The notes under the pieces are model-generated. The model did no database searches. It worked only from the letters and a program-made list of their open reading frames with translations, and was not told where the DNA came from. Below are positions 1 to 19,738 of a stretch of 64,000 nt of DNA, one piece after another; within the stretch, counting starts at the first letter, position 1, and each line of letters starts with the position of its first letter. The translations under genes were made by a program, and so were the position numbers. Source of the stretch: Epiperipatus broadwayi (lineage: Eukaryota; Onychophora; Udeonychophora; Euonychophora; Peripatidae); contig JAQFVV010006639.1 of NCBI GenBank assembly GCA_028023455.1, positions 1 to 64,000 of the forward strand, read 5' to 3'.

Positions 1-915
1 AAAATAACTAAAAAATAAGTATATATATATATATTGTTATTAAACAATTAAAAAAAAGAAAATATTAGAAATATCTTTTTTCAAGCCTTATTTTTAGATT
101 TTCTAAATTATTTTGACATATATTTAATTTCTGTGACTAAGATTACATTTACATTTATGTAGAAAGAAAATTATTAAATAAAATAATTCTTTTATATTAT
201 ATTATTATTAAATGAGAAAAAACTATAAATAAATTATTTAAATGTAGGGATTAAGGAACTATTTTTGGTATTAAAGAAAGAAATGTCTTAATTGAATTTT
301 AGTCCAACAATTATATTGAATTAAATGAAAAGAATTATTTTATGGTATTGATTTATTATTTAAAATGAAGAGAAAACTCTTTTATTCTTATTGGTGTTTA
401 TAAAGTAATTAGATTAATAGGGAAATACAAATTAATTCCAAAAACAATAAAATTCTTAGAAACACTTAGATAAAGAGTTTAAAATAAGCAAAACGTTCAG
501 TGGAATTTCAATGTGCAAAAGATAGTGATATGATGTTCTTTGTGATCTGAAAAAAGTGTACCACTTTTTAATGATGAATGTAAAAGCTTATCGTAACATC
601 AGTCTATTCTACATAAAAGAGTAGAAAAGAAACTTTGATTTCCCCAAATTTTCTGAAGAGAATGATGAAGGGAATTCTAATGTTAGAAATATAACTAAAT
701 TGCTGAATACAAATCAAATTTCCACCACATTGATGTTAAATCTAAATATGATCAAGAAAATGACTAATTAAAAATTTCTTGCAATGACTATAATAAAATG
801 TGAAAATAAACTTGATTTTAATTCTACATATTCTGAAGCTTGTCCACTTATTCAAGATGAAAAACACAAAAAAATATTGAGAAAAACTTTCTAGTAAACT
901 TATATATATATATAC
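1..915. other. AT-rich sequence, no gene recognised
   Basis: No open frame of note and no repeat family shared with the rest of the window. Between about 480 and 890 the base composition is a little more code-like. One plus-strand reading with stops vaguely resembles a decayed coding remnant, but I could not assign it to a family. Confidence 0.3.
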
Positions 916-1834
916 ACACCTGGGTCTCGTTTTACACGGTAGATAGATTCCTCATAAAACACACACAAACAAAATTGTGCAAAAATAGACGTAACTTACC
1001 TTGAAAAAGGGGTGATACGGACTGTGATTTTTCAAAAATTGCGTAAAAACAAAGAACCAACGTAAAATTACTTTAAAATTCACGCAAAAAAAAATAAGGA
1101 AATAAAATATGACTAATAAAAAATTTCAAATTTGAAAAAAATTGATACAAGACAAACTTTTTTTAACTATAATATTTAATTTTATTCAAAACAATATATT
1201 TTTATGCATAATTTACAGTAATTTATATTTTTTTATACACGTTTTAATTATTATCGCTATTTGCCGGTAAACAGGTTTGTTTGCAAACTGATAAAAAAAT
1301 CAGATTCTTCACAAGATGAAATACAACTAGCACCAACGTCACTCTCATGTTGTGTTAATTAATGGTTTTCTGGTGACAACGTAATTAGTAATTAATCTAA
1401 CAACTAAAAATTAAATTCTTATTTTTGTCTTTAATTTACAATTTTAATTGTGCCCACCTTTTAAAAATAAAATTACATTCTTTTTTAAAAAGCAAAAAAA
1501 GAATGTGATTTAAAATGCAAAATTAACACTCACAATGTTTGAACAAATTTACATTATAATCTTGTAAAATTTAATGTGTGTAAAAATGTGGAAATCATGA
1601 TTTTAATTTCATTATTGCATAAAATCTTACTATTATAAACCACTGAAAATATTGAAATTACTAAGTTGAAAGTTGAATTTCAATAATGTGCTATTACTTT
1701 CAATATAACCTAAGTGCATGAAATTGATTATTTAAAGTAATAGCGCAATATCGGAGTTCGACTTCTGGTGAAACACAAATCGCATAACTTTAAAATCATG
1801 TTAAATAAGTCTGCGTAAAAAGAGACCCAGGTGT
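916..1834. mobile_element. Non-autonomous TIR DNA transposon, copy 1
   Basis: Bounded by terminal inverted repeats: the left end begins ACACCTGGGTCTCGTTTTAC and the right end is its near-complement ending GAGACCCAGGTGT. The flanks on both sides are TATA-rich, so a TA-type target duplication is possible but cannot be proven in a TA tract. The 919-bp interior has no coding frame, so the element would need a transposase supplied elsewhere. A second copy at 4248-5342 shares the interior along most of its length, for example the blocks around 1360-1400 and 4640-4680, with small indels. The superfamily is not recognised from the TIR. Confidence 0.8.
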
Positions 1835-2030
1835 ATATATTATAATGATCAAATGAAGTGGAGATTGAATCTAACTGCAATCTGCACTACAAGGCACCAT
1901 CTAGGCATTTGAGTATAGAAAAATTTATAAAGTAGGCAGATATGCGCTGTTAAGATTCCACTTTATTTAAATATTCAGATTGTTAGCCCAAGTCACTAGC
2001 AGAGATAATAAATAACTTGTTTAATTGCAT

Positions 2031-2032
<2 letters not shown>

Positions 2033-2112
<80 letters not shown>
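2033..2112. repeat. (TA)n microsatellite
   Basis: About 80 bp of uninterrupted TA dinucleotides. Confidence 0.97.
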
Positions 2113-2115
<3 letters not shown>

Positions 2116-3964
2116 AACTAAAGCCACTGCCAGTAAATAACAAACAAATATTTATTTACGCACATATAAATTAATTTTGAGGAATACATTTAACATTTTA
2201 TATTTTTATATTAACTTTTAATTTCACATTTAAATAGATTGCAATAATGAGTTTAATATTTATTTAGAGGGTCAAGTATGAGTAGACTACATAGATCTGC
2301 ATTTGAAAAGAAAATATTCTATCCCTTATTTAACCTTAGGCCAAAAGTTCGCAGTCAAACTGGCGTCAATTCATCTGATACATTAATGTATTCAATGTAG
2401 CATGAAAATACAACAGCACTAAATATACTATACTGTCAGGAATGTACATCTGAACAGTATAGTTAGAGAAGACATTGTTTCTCTACCAAACAGGAATGCT
2501 ACATCTGTGGGTGAGAAGAACAATAAACAAAAAACTCCATAGGAATGGACCGCATCTTCCGTCTTACTATCCAATTCTATTAGGCAAACAGGGGGTGTGC
2601 GGCGTATATATGCAATCCTGCCCATAGCAGATTTTCTGCTACATTTACTAATTACATCAATACATCTAATCCATTGACCCAATTTAACTACAAAACAAAT
2701 AACCTAAGATTACCTCCCTTAAACATACATATAACTACAAATCTATATAGCCATTCATGCCCGACTTAAATTTAACATTTAGATATGTTTACACAGATGA
2801 ATTTTATACAATTTGTTTTATAATGTCGAGTATAGATCGGCTGCACAGATTCCATGGTTAAAAACATTTCAAAATAAACACAAACGATCAAAATACAAAA
2901 TCATTGATAACGTCAATTGCATAGGGAATACACAAAACCCAATAGCATTCATCGTAAGATGCTGCAGTGACATCGATGATTTATATATTCTAATTGGCTA
3001 TGAAACAGCAACATAATTAACCGCTGATGAATCTATGCAACTTCTATACCCAACTTAAATTTCCTCATTTAAAATTTAAACAATAAATATTAATACAAAT
3101 AAAATAATAAATGGAAATGATTTTTATCAAATATAAGACATATAAAATTAAACATTATTAATTGAGTTGACACATAAGTCAGAGAAAAGTTCTTTTTTTT
3201 AAATTTAAATTAACTTATCAAATCTTTAAAGTTCTTAATTAATTTTATGATTTTAACAATTGTTCAGTTCTATTGCTTACGGTAAAAGAGTCCAGGTTCT
3301 TGTTGGCAATTCCCACAGAGACTTTCCTGGAAGACAGTCTGATATTTTGGAGGTAGCATTAGCTGGTTCTATTTTGGTATCACAGTCTTTTCATTTTTTT
3401 TAAAAATAAGTGAGAGAGAATGACAAGTGCATCTTATTGTTTGTCTCACCAAATCAAGTTGGAAGCTGACTGGAACTCAATATTTTTCTTTTTATAGTCC
3501 TCCTATGGATTCCATGAACAAAAACGTCACTTTTCCATTTTTTCATTATGGTCTGGGCCTTTATTTGCTTTCATTGGTCAAGCTAAAATCTCTTTATTCT
3601 TTTATCTATTTTTCATCTGACTCTTTAATTACACAGCTTTTGGATAATTAATAAGCAATCATTTCCATTTACAGATTACAGGAATTAATTAATACCTGTT
3701 TTTATTTTTACTTACGTTATTTCTTTGTTAAAATATTTTTATATTTAAATCTTGTATTTTTTTATACAAAAGTACATTGAAATACCTTTTATTTTTTTTA
3801 TTTATAAAAAAAAAATATTTTTAAAGTTTGGCATCTGTGCGAATATGTATACGGTATACGTTTAACAAACATTTTAGCTTTTAGTTTTTTAATAGATTTT
3901 ATTTTTATTTGCGAACTTTAAGGTTTTATTTTAAATTAATGTAATGGCATATTTATATACCGTT

Positions 3965-3967
<3 letters not shown>
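2113..3967. other. Intergenic, nothing recognised
   Basis: AT-rich sequence with a few short open frames (minus 2428-2682, plus 2813-3016, plus 3427-3651). None shows a recognisable domain, and none has code-like composition beyond chance. Confidence 0.4.

Positions 3968-4024
<57 letters not shown>
3968..4024. repeat. (TA)n microsatellite
   Basis: About 57 bp of TA dinucleotides directly abutting the left end of the foldback element at 4023. Confidence 0.95.
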
Positions 4025-4026
<2 letters not shown>

Positions 4027-4205
4027 CATTAAAAACCACTCAACACTTAGACAATCCCAATATCAACAACAATCAACAATTTCAAACTGTTGTCAAGGCA
4101 AAATCATTTTAACAATATAGGGATTCTACCTTGACAACAGTTTGAAATTGTTGATTTTTATTGATGTTGGGATTGTGGAAGTGTTGACTGGTTTTTAATG
4201 ATTAC
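4023..4205. mobile_element. Foldback (hairpin) MITE
   Basis: The left arm, 4023-4098, and the right arm, 4129-4205, are imperfect inverted complements of about 76 bp separated by a 30-bp loop. The outer ends read TAATCATTAAAAACC and its complement. No coding capacity. It sits at the edge of a TA tract, the usual landing place of TA-targeting MITEs. Confidence 0.8.
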
Positions 4206-4247
4206 TTATAAACCCACTTAGACTTGAGCATTATTACACTTATATAT

Positions 4248-5342
4248 ACACCTGGGTCTTGTTTTACATGATAGATAGGTTCCTCAGAAAACACACGCAA
4301 ACGAAATTGTTCAAAAATAGCCGTAACTTACATTAAAAAAGGGGGGATGCGGTCTGTGATTTTTCAAAATCTGTGTAAAAGCAAAGCACCAATGTAAAAT
4401 TACTTTAAAATTCGCGCAAAAAAAAATAAGGAAATAAAATGTGACTAATAAAAAATTTTAAATTTGAAAAAAATTGATACAACTTTTTTTAACTATAATA
4501 TTTAATTTTATTCAAAATAATATACTTTTATGCATAATTTACAGTACAGTAATTTACATTTTTATACATGTTTTAATTATTATAGCTATTTGCCAAAAAA
4601 CATGTTCGTTTGCAAACAACTAGCGCCAACTTCACACATGTTGTAACAGTGGTTTTCTGGTGACAACGTAATTAGTAATTAATCTTTGAGATGATGATTT
4701 TATTAATTGTTTATGAAACTAACAACTAAAAATTAAATTCTTATTTTTGTCTTTAATTTTCAATTCGGTTCAAAAATCAAATTTCACATTAATTTCAAGT
4801 CGCAGTAAGTAATTTTTAAATTGTTAATTACAATTAAAAATCAGATTTTAATTTTCAATTGTCAAATTTAATTATGCCCACTGCTATTACTGACCTTTTA
4901 AAAATAAACTTGTGGACACTAAATGACTAATAATTGATTATGTTCTTTTTTAAAAAGCAAAAACAGAATGTGATTTAAAATGCAAAATTAACACGCACAA
5001 TGTTTGAACAGATTTACATTATAATCTTGTAAAATTTAATGTGTGTGTACATAAAATGTGGAAATTATGATTTTAATTTCATTATTGCATAAAATCTTAC
5101 TATTATAAAGCACTGAAAATATTGAAATTACTAAGATGGAAGTCGAATTCCAATAATGTGCTGTTACTTTCAATATAATGTAAGTGTGTGAAATTTTTTA
5201 TTTAAAGTAATAGCGCATTATCGGAGTTCATACCTCTGGGTCTCTTTTTACACGGACTTATTTAACACACTTCCAGTGAAACACGAATTGCATAACTTCA
5301 AAATCGTGTTAAATAAGTCCGCGTAAAAAGAGACCCAGGTGT
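4248..5342. mobile_element. Non-autonomous TIR DNA transposon, copy 2
   Basis: Second copy of the element at 916-1834, with the same terminal inverted repeats (left ACACCTGGGTCTTG, right ending GAGACCCAGGTGT). It is 1095 bp against 919 bp for copy 1, with extra internal blocks near 4750-4870. An additional inverted segment lies near the right end (see 5232-5342). No coding capacity. Confidence 0.8.
5232..5342. repeat. Subterminal hairpin inside TIR transposon copy 2
   Basis: Positions 5232-5268 repeat, in inverted form, the element's own right terminus at 5306-5342. The arms are about 37 bp and the loop about 37 bp. Copy 1 lacks the left arm at the equivalent place near 1760, so the hairpin is copy-specific. 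Confidence 0.8.
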
Positions 5343-7770
5343 ATATATTGTGACTTTACAGATTGGCACCATGAAGAAATGTGGGAAGTTCACATTGTGC
5401 CAATAGTGGTCAGTGGTAGCTAATGAAAAAAGAAATAAATTGTGATATAACTTAATGTATATTTCAGATGAAAAGTTCTTAGGATGTTAGTTGGGGTGTA
5501 CCAACCATTAAAATTTGTTTTATGCATATCTAATAGTGGGAAAGGGGAAGGGATTGTATCAGGAGTTGTTGATATGAAAGCTAAACTAGTGGGAATGCAT
5601 ATTGTTTGCCTGTTAGGTTCCAATGAGTGCTTATTCATTATTTTTCTAATGTATTGTTTATTTCCACTCCAAGATTTAACTGGTATATATGGGTGCATGT
5701 CCATTCACATCATTCCACATCTCACACCTCATTCATATCTCTAATTATCACTCAGAATATCTATCTTGCAATAACATTTATTTTGCCATAGATATTGCTA
5801 ATAGCTCAGTTATTAATAGACTTCTGGATTAATGGACAGACAGACACACACACACACTATCAGTTAGTATGATTTTTTTTATTAATTATTTATTGCATAA
5901 AATCTTTCATTTGAAAATGTAAAAGTTATTTATTTCATTTATTATTAGTTAGTATTTGTAATTCAATATATATTTTTTTCAATACTCTATTTCTAATAAT
6001 TTTTTTTTACAAGTAATAAATTTTTCATATTGGCCTCATTATAACTAAAAAAAGGAGGCATGGCTAAGTAAAAAAAAAAAAAAACTTCAGAAAAAGTTTT
6101 AGGGAATGTGAAATACTTTTCTGAAGAAAAGGCAGTAAAAATAAAGTAGAGATAATTTATGTAATAAAACAAGTGAACCTAATATTTTCATTAAATTCTC
6201 TATTCCCTTTACTAAGTAAACTTCTCTCATACTACCCAAGTGTAAATGCCAATGTGTAATTGTGAAGGACACAGGATAGGATTGTTCAATATCGAAGGCT
6301 AAACTTTTAAAGGTACACCAGTTCCAGCTTTTATCGACTAATAATTTGAATTTACTTTTATTCCAAATGCATGGATATTATATAAAAAATTGCTAATACA
6401 ATTTTGCTATAACTTACTTATAATGAACAGTGTGATACTGGAAGTACGTAAATTAACAATACTGATAATAATTGGAAAATTTATGCTAAACTGTTTAATG
6501 AAATGTTTTATTGACTCTCATTTAATTAGTTTTCTATTTTTTTATTGTGTAAAATAAGGCTGAAACAAAGAAATTATTCATCCTATTACTTTACATTATT
6601 AGAATAGCTATGTATACTAAATTACCTTACCATGCACACCTATAAATGAGTGATAGAATGCATGACTTAATGATATTTGATAATTATTTATCAAAAATGT
6701 GTATAAGCACGGATGACCAAATAATGCTGAACTTAATCGTTATTAAATTTCATTCAATGCTGGAAATTTTAGATGAAACAAAGTTGAAAATTGCATGAAT
6801 TATAAACATTTATTTGGATGATCTTACCAAGCTTTGGAGATGTTATGACAAATAAATTAATTCAAATATATGCAAAAGCTGCTTGTAATGTCCATTAGAA
6901 AGCCCTAAGAACATAGGAGATTATTGCTGTTTTTCCAAATTCATGTTTATCCTGCAGGAGTAATGTTTATATGTTTTAATGTTTGTTTATTCATCATTAT
7001 CATCGTGAGCTACCTGTACGTTTCTACTCTTAAAATTTCAAGTGTGAACTAAATAAAAGAAAAGAGGAGCTTTTATTTTAATGATAGAAGGTTTGACATG
7101 CATTTCTTCTCATTGCATATGATAGATAGCTAGATTTTCTTTTATGTTTAGTTTGATATTAATTTGATTTATTATTATTATGTATTTATATGCCTAATCT
7201 CCTCTAGAGCATCTTGAAGATTTTGGTATAAATTATACCAAACTGGTAATATATTTTTTTTGTTGTATCATGTAAAAATGTTATATTCCTGTGCTCAAAT
7301 TATTGGTTCAAATTGAACACTTTATCATTATTCATTAGTTGGTAATAATCAATAGACACATGGAAATCTTTATGCCAGTATTGCTGAATGGTCAGGCTTA
7401 CTTGATAGTATTTACATTAATTTGCAATTCGATGCTCATAATTTTTCATAGGTAGTAGACTCACTTATAATTTAATTAATGCTAATATAATATTTTATTG
7501 TCTGATGTGATTTCAAAAATATTTCATACATGATCATATGTTCACATGTGTGTTCGCTATCATAAGCTATTTTATAATAGTTAGATTTATGCTTTTTTTT
7601 TCTATCTGTTTCAGCTGGTGCTATGTGTTAAAGAATGTGAAAATTTGAGAGTTTATCTGCTTATGGATTTGTCCTATATGAAATGTGTTAAATACCTTTT
7701 AGTTTTGTTGCCGGCCTCAAATTTCTGACAATTTGATTTTCAATGCCTTTAGATTATTTTTTCAGATCCT
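5343..7770. other. Intergenic, nothing recognised
   Basis: AT-rich. Contains a short (CA)n run at about 5842-5860. A plus-strand open frame at 5484-5744 has no recognisable domain. Nothing else stands out. Confidence 0.4.
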
Positions 7771-8200
7771 TCAAAAAATCAATGAACTAATTTTTTCCAT
7801 GGCTTCTTTCATAGCATTGCCCTGTTTAATAGTTTGTCCATCTCTAATATATTCATTTTTGGAGTCTAGGTGCTTGTAAAAATTTAGATTTATTCTAGAC
7901 AATATTCCAGATAACTTAATAATATCAAGTTTTAAAGCTAGTGAAAATACACTAGATTTTATTGTTGGAATGTTTTGTGGATTTTGCAAATATCTCAAAC
8001 TGACTGCTAATTGAGTTTCTAATCTATTTTCAATTTGTACTTTTAAACCATATAATAATTTCTAACTAATTTTGGTCTTCAAATTTTTTACTTCATTTAC
8101 CAGAAATCTAAATGTGTCTTCACTCATTATATAAAGACCATAGATGTTACATGTACTATTCCCAATACTTTAATTAGCTTCATAATTTTAGGAACTTTAT
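7771..8200 (-). pseudogene. Possible decayed coding remnant, family unknown
   Basis: Read on the minus strand, about 8135 to 7771 gives an almost continuous frame broken by one stop near 8060. It begins with a methionine codon near 8127, and its regular pattern includes RLETQLAVSLRYLQNP and ends EAMEKISSLIF. The amino-acid composition is more protein-like than the surroundings. The spacing of charged and hydrophobic residues recalls the C-terminal part of hAT/ZBED-type transposase relics, but I see no diagnostic motif. It could be chance. Confidence 0.25.
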
Positions 8201-8464
8201 TCCACATATCAAGTGCACCAATATTATTCAAAGGCAAAACACACATTCTTTTAACATGGTGAATCTTTCAATAACCTCTAAACTATTACATCTCATTTGG
8301 GTAGTCAAAAATCTTACTTAATTTGTTTTCCAATATTAGTACAGTGGATATTTTAGTGTAAACCCCCCTTAAGTAAATCATGTACAATAAGTGACATTTT
8401 ATTGCTTTAATTCCAATTGAATACAAAATGTTTACTGTACTATAAATTATACATTATTTTTCAG

Positions 8465-8494
8465 CACACACACACACACATATATATATATATA
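8465..8494. repeat. (CA)n-(TA)n compound microsatellite
   Basis: A CA run of about 16 bp passes directly into a TA run of about 15 bp. Confidence 0.9.
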
Positions 8495-8499
8495 CCTAG

Positions 8500-9600
8500 C
8501 CCTTTACACGTCGTCTCGTAAATTTTATAAAACATTATTTATATAAAATCAATAAAATGTTTAATGTTTATAATGACGACTCGATCAGAACTTTGTACCT
8601 CCCTCTTACACAAAATCCTATCACGGGGCTGTCGGTACCTCGGGTAGAGTAATCAATATCATTTGCAAACATTTGCCAATAACATTAACACTCATTTACT
8701 AGATTACATATTAGCCAATCAAACCTTTTATTTATTTAAAGGAAAAAATCCAATGGGCGCCAGCCGACCTTTGTCGACAAGTCTGCTTGATCAATACGAT
8801 CTAGTACCCGCTCCCGCTAGCTCAGCTACAACAATCAATTAAATACAATCCACCTACCTAAAAAAAATCAATTTATAAATCTTTCTCTGCGCTAAATTTC
8901 TCGCTTTCTCTTTTTCTTTTATTTAATTATTTAATTTAAATCTAATTTAAGTAATCACTAACCCATGAAGTCTCCATTTATGCTATTACACTTCATTTGG
9001 TCTTATAATATAATTAATTACACTTTCGTTCAAGTTCAGATAATATTTAATACAATCAAAATTTCATATTATAAATACATAAAAAAAATAATTATACACA
9101 CAGTCACAATAAAATCTCTGGGTAATGGAGCTAAAGACAACTAATAATTATTGTTCGTACCATAAAGTTCAGAGTTTATTATTCCATTTATTATTACGGC
9201 TTTTAATTAGTGAATTAGAAATTGAAATAAACATTACCTAGCTTTCTCCCTTATGCACGGTTCCGAGCGTTGCTTCTGATAGTATTTCATTCGGTCAGTT
9301 AGCGCTAACTCTTTGCAATCCTTTTCCCGATGTCGTTGGGATCCTGTGGGCTCCACGTGGACACTCTGTCTCCTTCTTGTTTTACGTGACCATGATTGAC
9401 ATTTGAACTGTTGGCTGTTGGTATTGCGGGAAGGATTCGGCCGGCTGTTCACACGATGGGTTTAACAGTGCAGCATTATGTTTAGCTTGAGACGTATATT
9501 AATATTCAATGCTCTCGATCTATAAAAATAATTTTAATTAATAATACAATAGAAAATTCGCCCTTTTATATTTTACGGTCCTTATCTTGCAGATTCAATC
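8500..9600. other. GC-richer, CpG-containing block of unknown nature
   Basis: Two sub-blocks, about 8500-8830 and 9235-9480, are clearly richer in GC and CpG than the rest of the window, with GGGCGCCAGCC near 8755 and CGGCCGGCTG near 9438. On the minus strand the second block is open from 9452 to 9234 and ends AAAGCTAG before GTAATG, a possible splice donor. It has no ATG at the start and no known domain. It could be a promoter with a first exon, a solo LTR or an unknown repeat; the sequence does not decide. Confidence 0.35.
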
Positions 9601-9662
9601 TACAATACGTAACTAATCCTCTGGTGTTTGCATTGGTCATTTAATTTCTTTGTACTCTCTGC

Positions 9663-9770
9663 TAGAGTTATTTCAATTTCTTTGTTAGAATTATTTCAAT
9701 TTCTTTGTTAAAGTTATTTTCAATTTCTTTGTTAGAGTTATTTCAATTTCTTTGTTAAAGTTATTTTCAC
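9663..9770. repeat. Tandem repeat, unit about 24-25 bp
   Basis: Four to five head-to-tail copies of a unit with the core TTATTTCAATTTCTTTGTTA. Successive copies differ mainly in GAG/AAG/GAA at the join and in the length of the T run. Confidence 0.85.
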
Positions 9771-17529
<7,759 letters not shown>

Positions 17530-17965
17530 TTCCTTTTCAATGTCTTAATTTGTTCAGTAATCTCATTAACATCTGTTGATCTCATATATTAATTTTATTT
17601 TTTGATTTCTTATAATTATTCCTAACATATATCTTTTAATACTTTGGTAAGTTGGTCAGTATTAGATGTGTCAAAGTCTCAGAACCACAAATAAGAACTG
17701 GTAAAGCACATCTATTAAAAACCTTTTTCAAGCACATAGACATATTTTCTTTTAATAAGAATTTTTTTCTACTAAAGGCACTGTATTCAAGTTTAATTCT
17801 ATAGTTAATTTCATCCATTATGTTTCCATTTGAATTAACAATCTAAGTACTTGTAGTTATTATCTACTTCTTATTCGTGACTATCTTTCTCCATTTTATG
17901 AGAAATCTTTTTAGTATTTGTTTTTAGTTTTTTTTTTTTACTTTCATCTAATACATATTGCAGCA
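17530..17965 (-). pseudogene. RTE-type LINE reverse transcriptase fragment, decayed
   Basis: Minus-strand translation, in shifting frames, matches the C-terminal part of RTE-clade reverse transcriptases. A weak DESKK segment near 17945 is followed by an open stretch 17818-17636 containing DEINYRIKLEYSAFSRKKF, then NMSMCLKKVFNRCALPVL and CGSETL. After the SETW-like block come remnants of the MLGI..R conserved segment. The same region is better preserved at 36865-37216 (INHRIKLGWSAFGRNNF, TYGSETWTLN), which supports the assignment. Several frameshifts and stops make it non-functional. No 5' domains (APE endonuclease, RT palm) are present. Confidence 0.75.
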
Positions 17966-18359
17966 TTCTTTTAAGCACTGAACCTTTATTTGCAAAAACA
18001 ACCTGAATTCACATAGGTTTATTACCTTATCTTCTTATTTTAATCCACTTGCAACATTAAGAAAATAAAAGAAGCTAGAGTGAAGAATAAGAAGACTTGT
18101 CAACAATGGATGGCTAATCAGACCTGGTCTCAAGTAAATCTTCCAGGAACATTTGTCATTGATTGAATGAACAGTAATGGATAAAGTAACATAATTATTC
18201 TCCAGCAAAGGTCTATGTTAGTTACTAATTTAAAATTTAAGTTAATCCTTTAATTTACAATGTATTGTTATTTTGGCATCCAGATTTGCAGATGAATGGA
18301 ATGAAGTTACTGCACATCTGGATGGGTGTTGAGAGCCATGTTCAATCTTCTTCAGGGAA

Positions 18360-18397
<38 letters not shown>

Positions 18398-19354
18398 TCT
18401 CATAATTACATCACTACAATATATATATATATCATGTAATTAAACATTTATGTAAATATTCCTTAGCCAGGGTGATGGGATATTTACTAGTCATCGTGAA
18501 TTCCTACCCTCTGAATGGAATACTTTGCCTAATGGGCAATCCAGGTCTGCAGAATGATGGAGTAAAGTCAGAGCAGCCCTGGATGAATGAAGAATAGTTT
18601 TATAATCCTTGTAAATATTAAAAATTATATTGTGTTTATGTTTTTGAAATTGTTTGAATAGATGTATTTCATGTACATTTGAAGTGATATGTTTTGTGAT
18701 CTGGTCAGGCAGATGATAGAGTGAAGTCCCCATGGGTCCAGACATATATTACATTATTATAACAATCAGTTCATTTATCTTGCAACTTTCTAATTGTAAT
18801 GTATTTATGATCTGGTCATGTAAATTATGGAACTTTTAGTCTGTAAAAAAATTGTTTTATAATTTTGTAACTTGGATGGTGGTTTGTGTATGTGAGGGGT
18901 CTCTTGGAAGATGAGCGGAGTCTTTATGAGATATCTCATCTAGTTGGGGACCCTCCACACAGACTTACTATGTTATTGTCCTTTGCCTAGGTTAATATTA
19001 TATTATAAATTTTGACTTTGGCCTCATGGCACTAGGTGATGAGGCATAAATAACTTCTTTTGGAACAAAACAGTTCTTGCAAAACTGTTATAAAAAGTTT
19101 TGGAGATACAAAATCAGCTTACACCTTTACCAATGTTACTTTTCGTAGAATTCCCATGTAATCTAATCATTGCTGTTGGCATTTTGACATTTAACATTCT
19201 TCAGATTGTAACAATATTCTGAGTCCATATCTTCATGGTCCAAAACTTTAATCATGTTGAAATACTTTTGCAATTAAAAAGCTTTTTCATAATTTACAAA
19301 TTCTAAGTGAAATGGTAATGCATATTAATTATTTTTAATAAACTTATTAAAGCA
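17966..19354. other. Intergenic with faint internal duplications
   Basis: Short (TA)n runs at 18363-18392 and 18420-18432. Two diverged copies of an approximately 50-bp block containing TCTGCAGAATGATGGAGT-like sequence lie near 18290-18340 and 18540-18590. A small perfect palindrome ATGAGATATCTCAT is at about 18928-18941. No gene recognised. Confidence 0.4.
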
Positions 19355-19738
19355 GGCAAAACTCTCCTCAGTGCAAGCCAGAGTAATCAATGGATGCCAG
19401 AAGGCTTGTGCATAAAATCCCTATCTAGTGCCTACTCATCCAATATCCCCAGACTAGTTTCTAGCTTGTGGCTTTCATCAATGAGGAGCCATGGATCTGA
19501 GAGCACTGCACCTAGATCTTAAGCTCCTCACTGATGAAAGCCACAAGTTAGAAACTAGTAAGATCTAAGTGCAGTGCTCTCAGATCCATGGCTCCTCATT
19601 GATGAAAGCCACACGCTAGAAACTAGTCTGGGGATATTGGATGAGTAGGCACTAGATAGGGATTTTATGCACAAGACCTGGCATTTATTGATTACTCTGG
19701 CTTGCACTGAGTGGTATTACTGTATGGAGAGTTTTGCC
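19355..19738. mobile_element. Foldback element family GGCAAAACTC, copy 1
   Basis: Terminal inverted repeats begin GGCAAAACTCTCC and end with its complement. The inverted similarity runs inward for about 170 bp on each side, through blocks such as CAGAGTAATCAATGGATGCC and CCTACTCATCCAATATCCCC, so nearly the whole 384 bp folds into one hairpin. The left arm lacks about 14 bp present in the right arm. No coding capacity. Other copies: 24182-24340, 30815-31181 and an old one at 34749-35100. Confidence 0.9.

Noticed and set aside
2428-2682. Minus-strand 84-codon frame
   Set aside because: No recognisable domain, repeat relation or splice signals; consistent with chance.
5420-5744. Overlapping open frames on both strands
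   Set aside because: Neither has recognisable motifs; overlapping antisense frames suggest chance.
9234-9452. Minus-strand 72-codon basic protein
   Set aside because: No ATG start and no family resemblance; kept only as part of an unexplained GC-richer block.
9663-9770. CRISPR-like direct repeats
   Set aside because: The repeats are contiguous without spacers and the context is eukaryotic; this is a simple tandem repeat.
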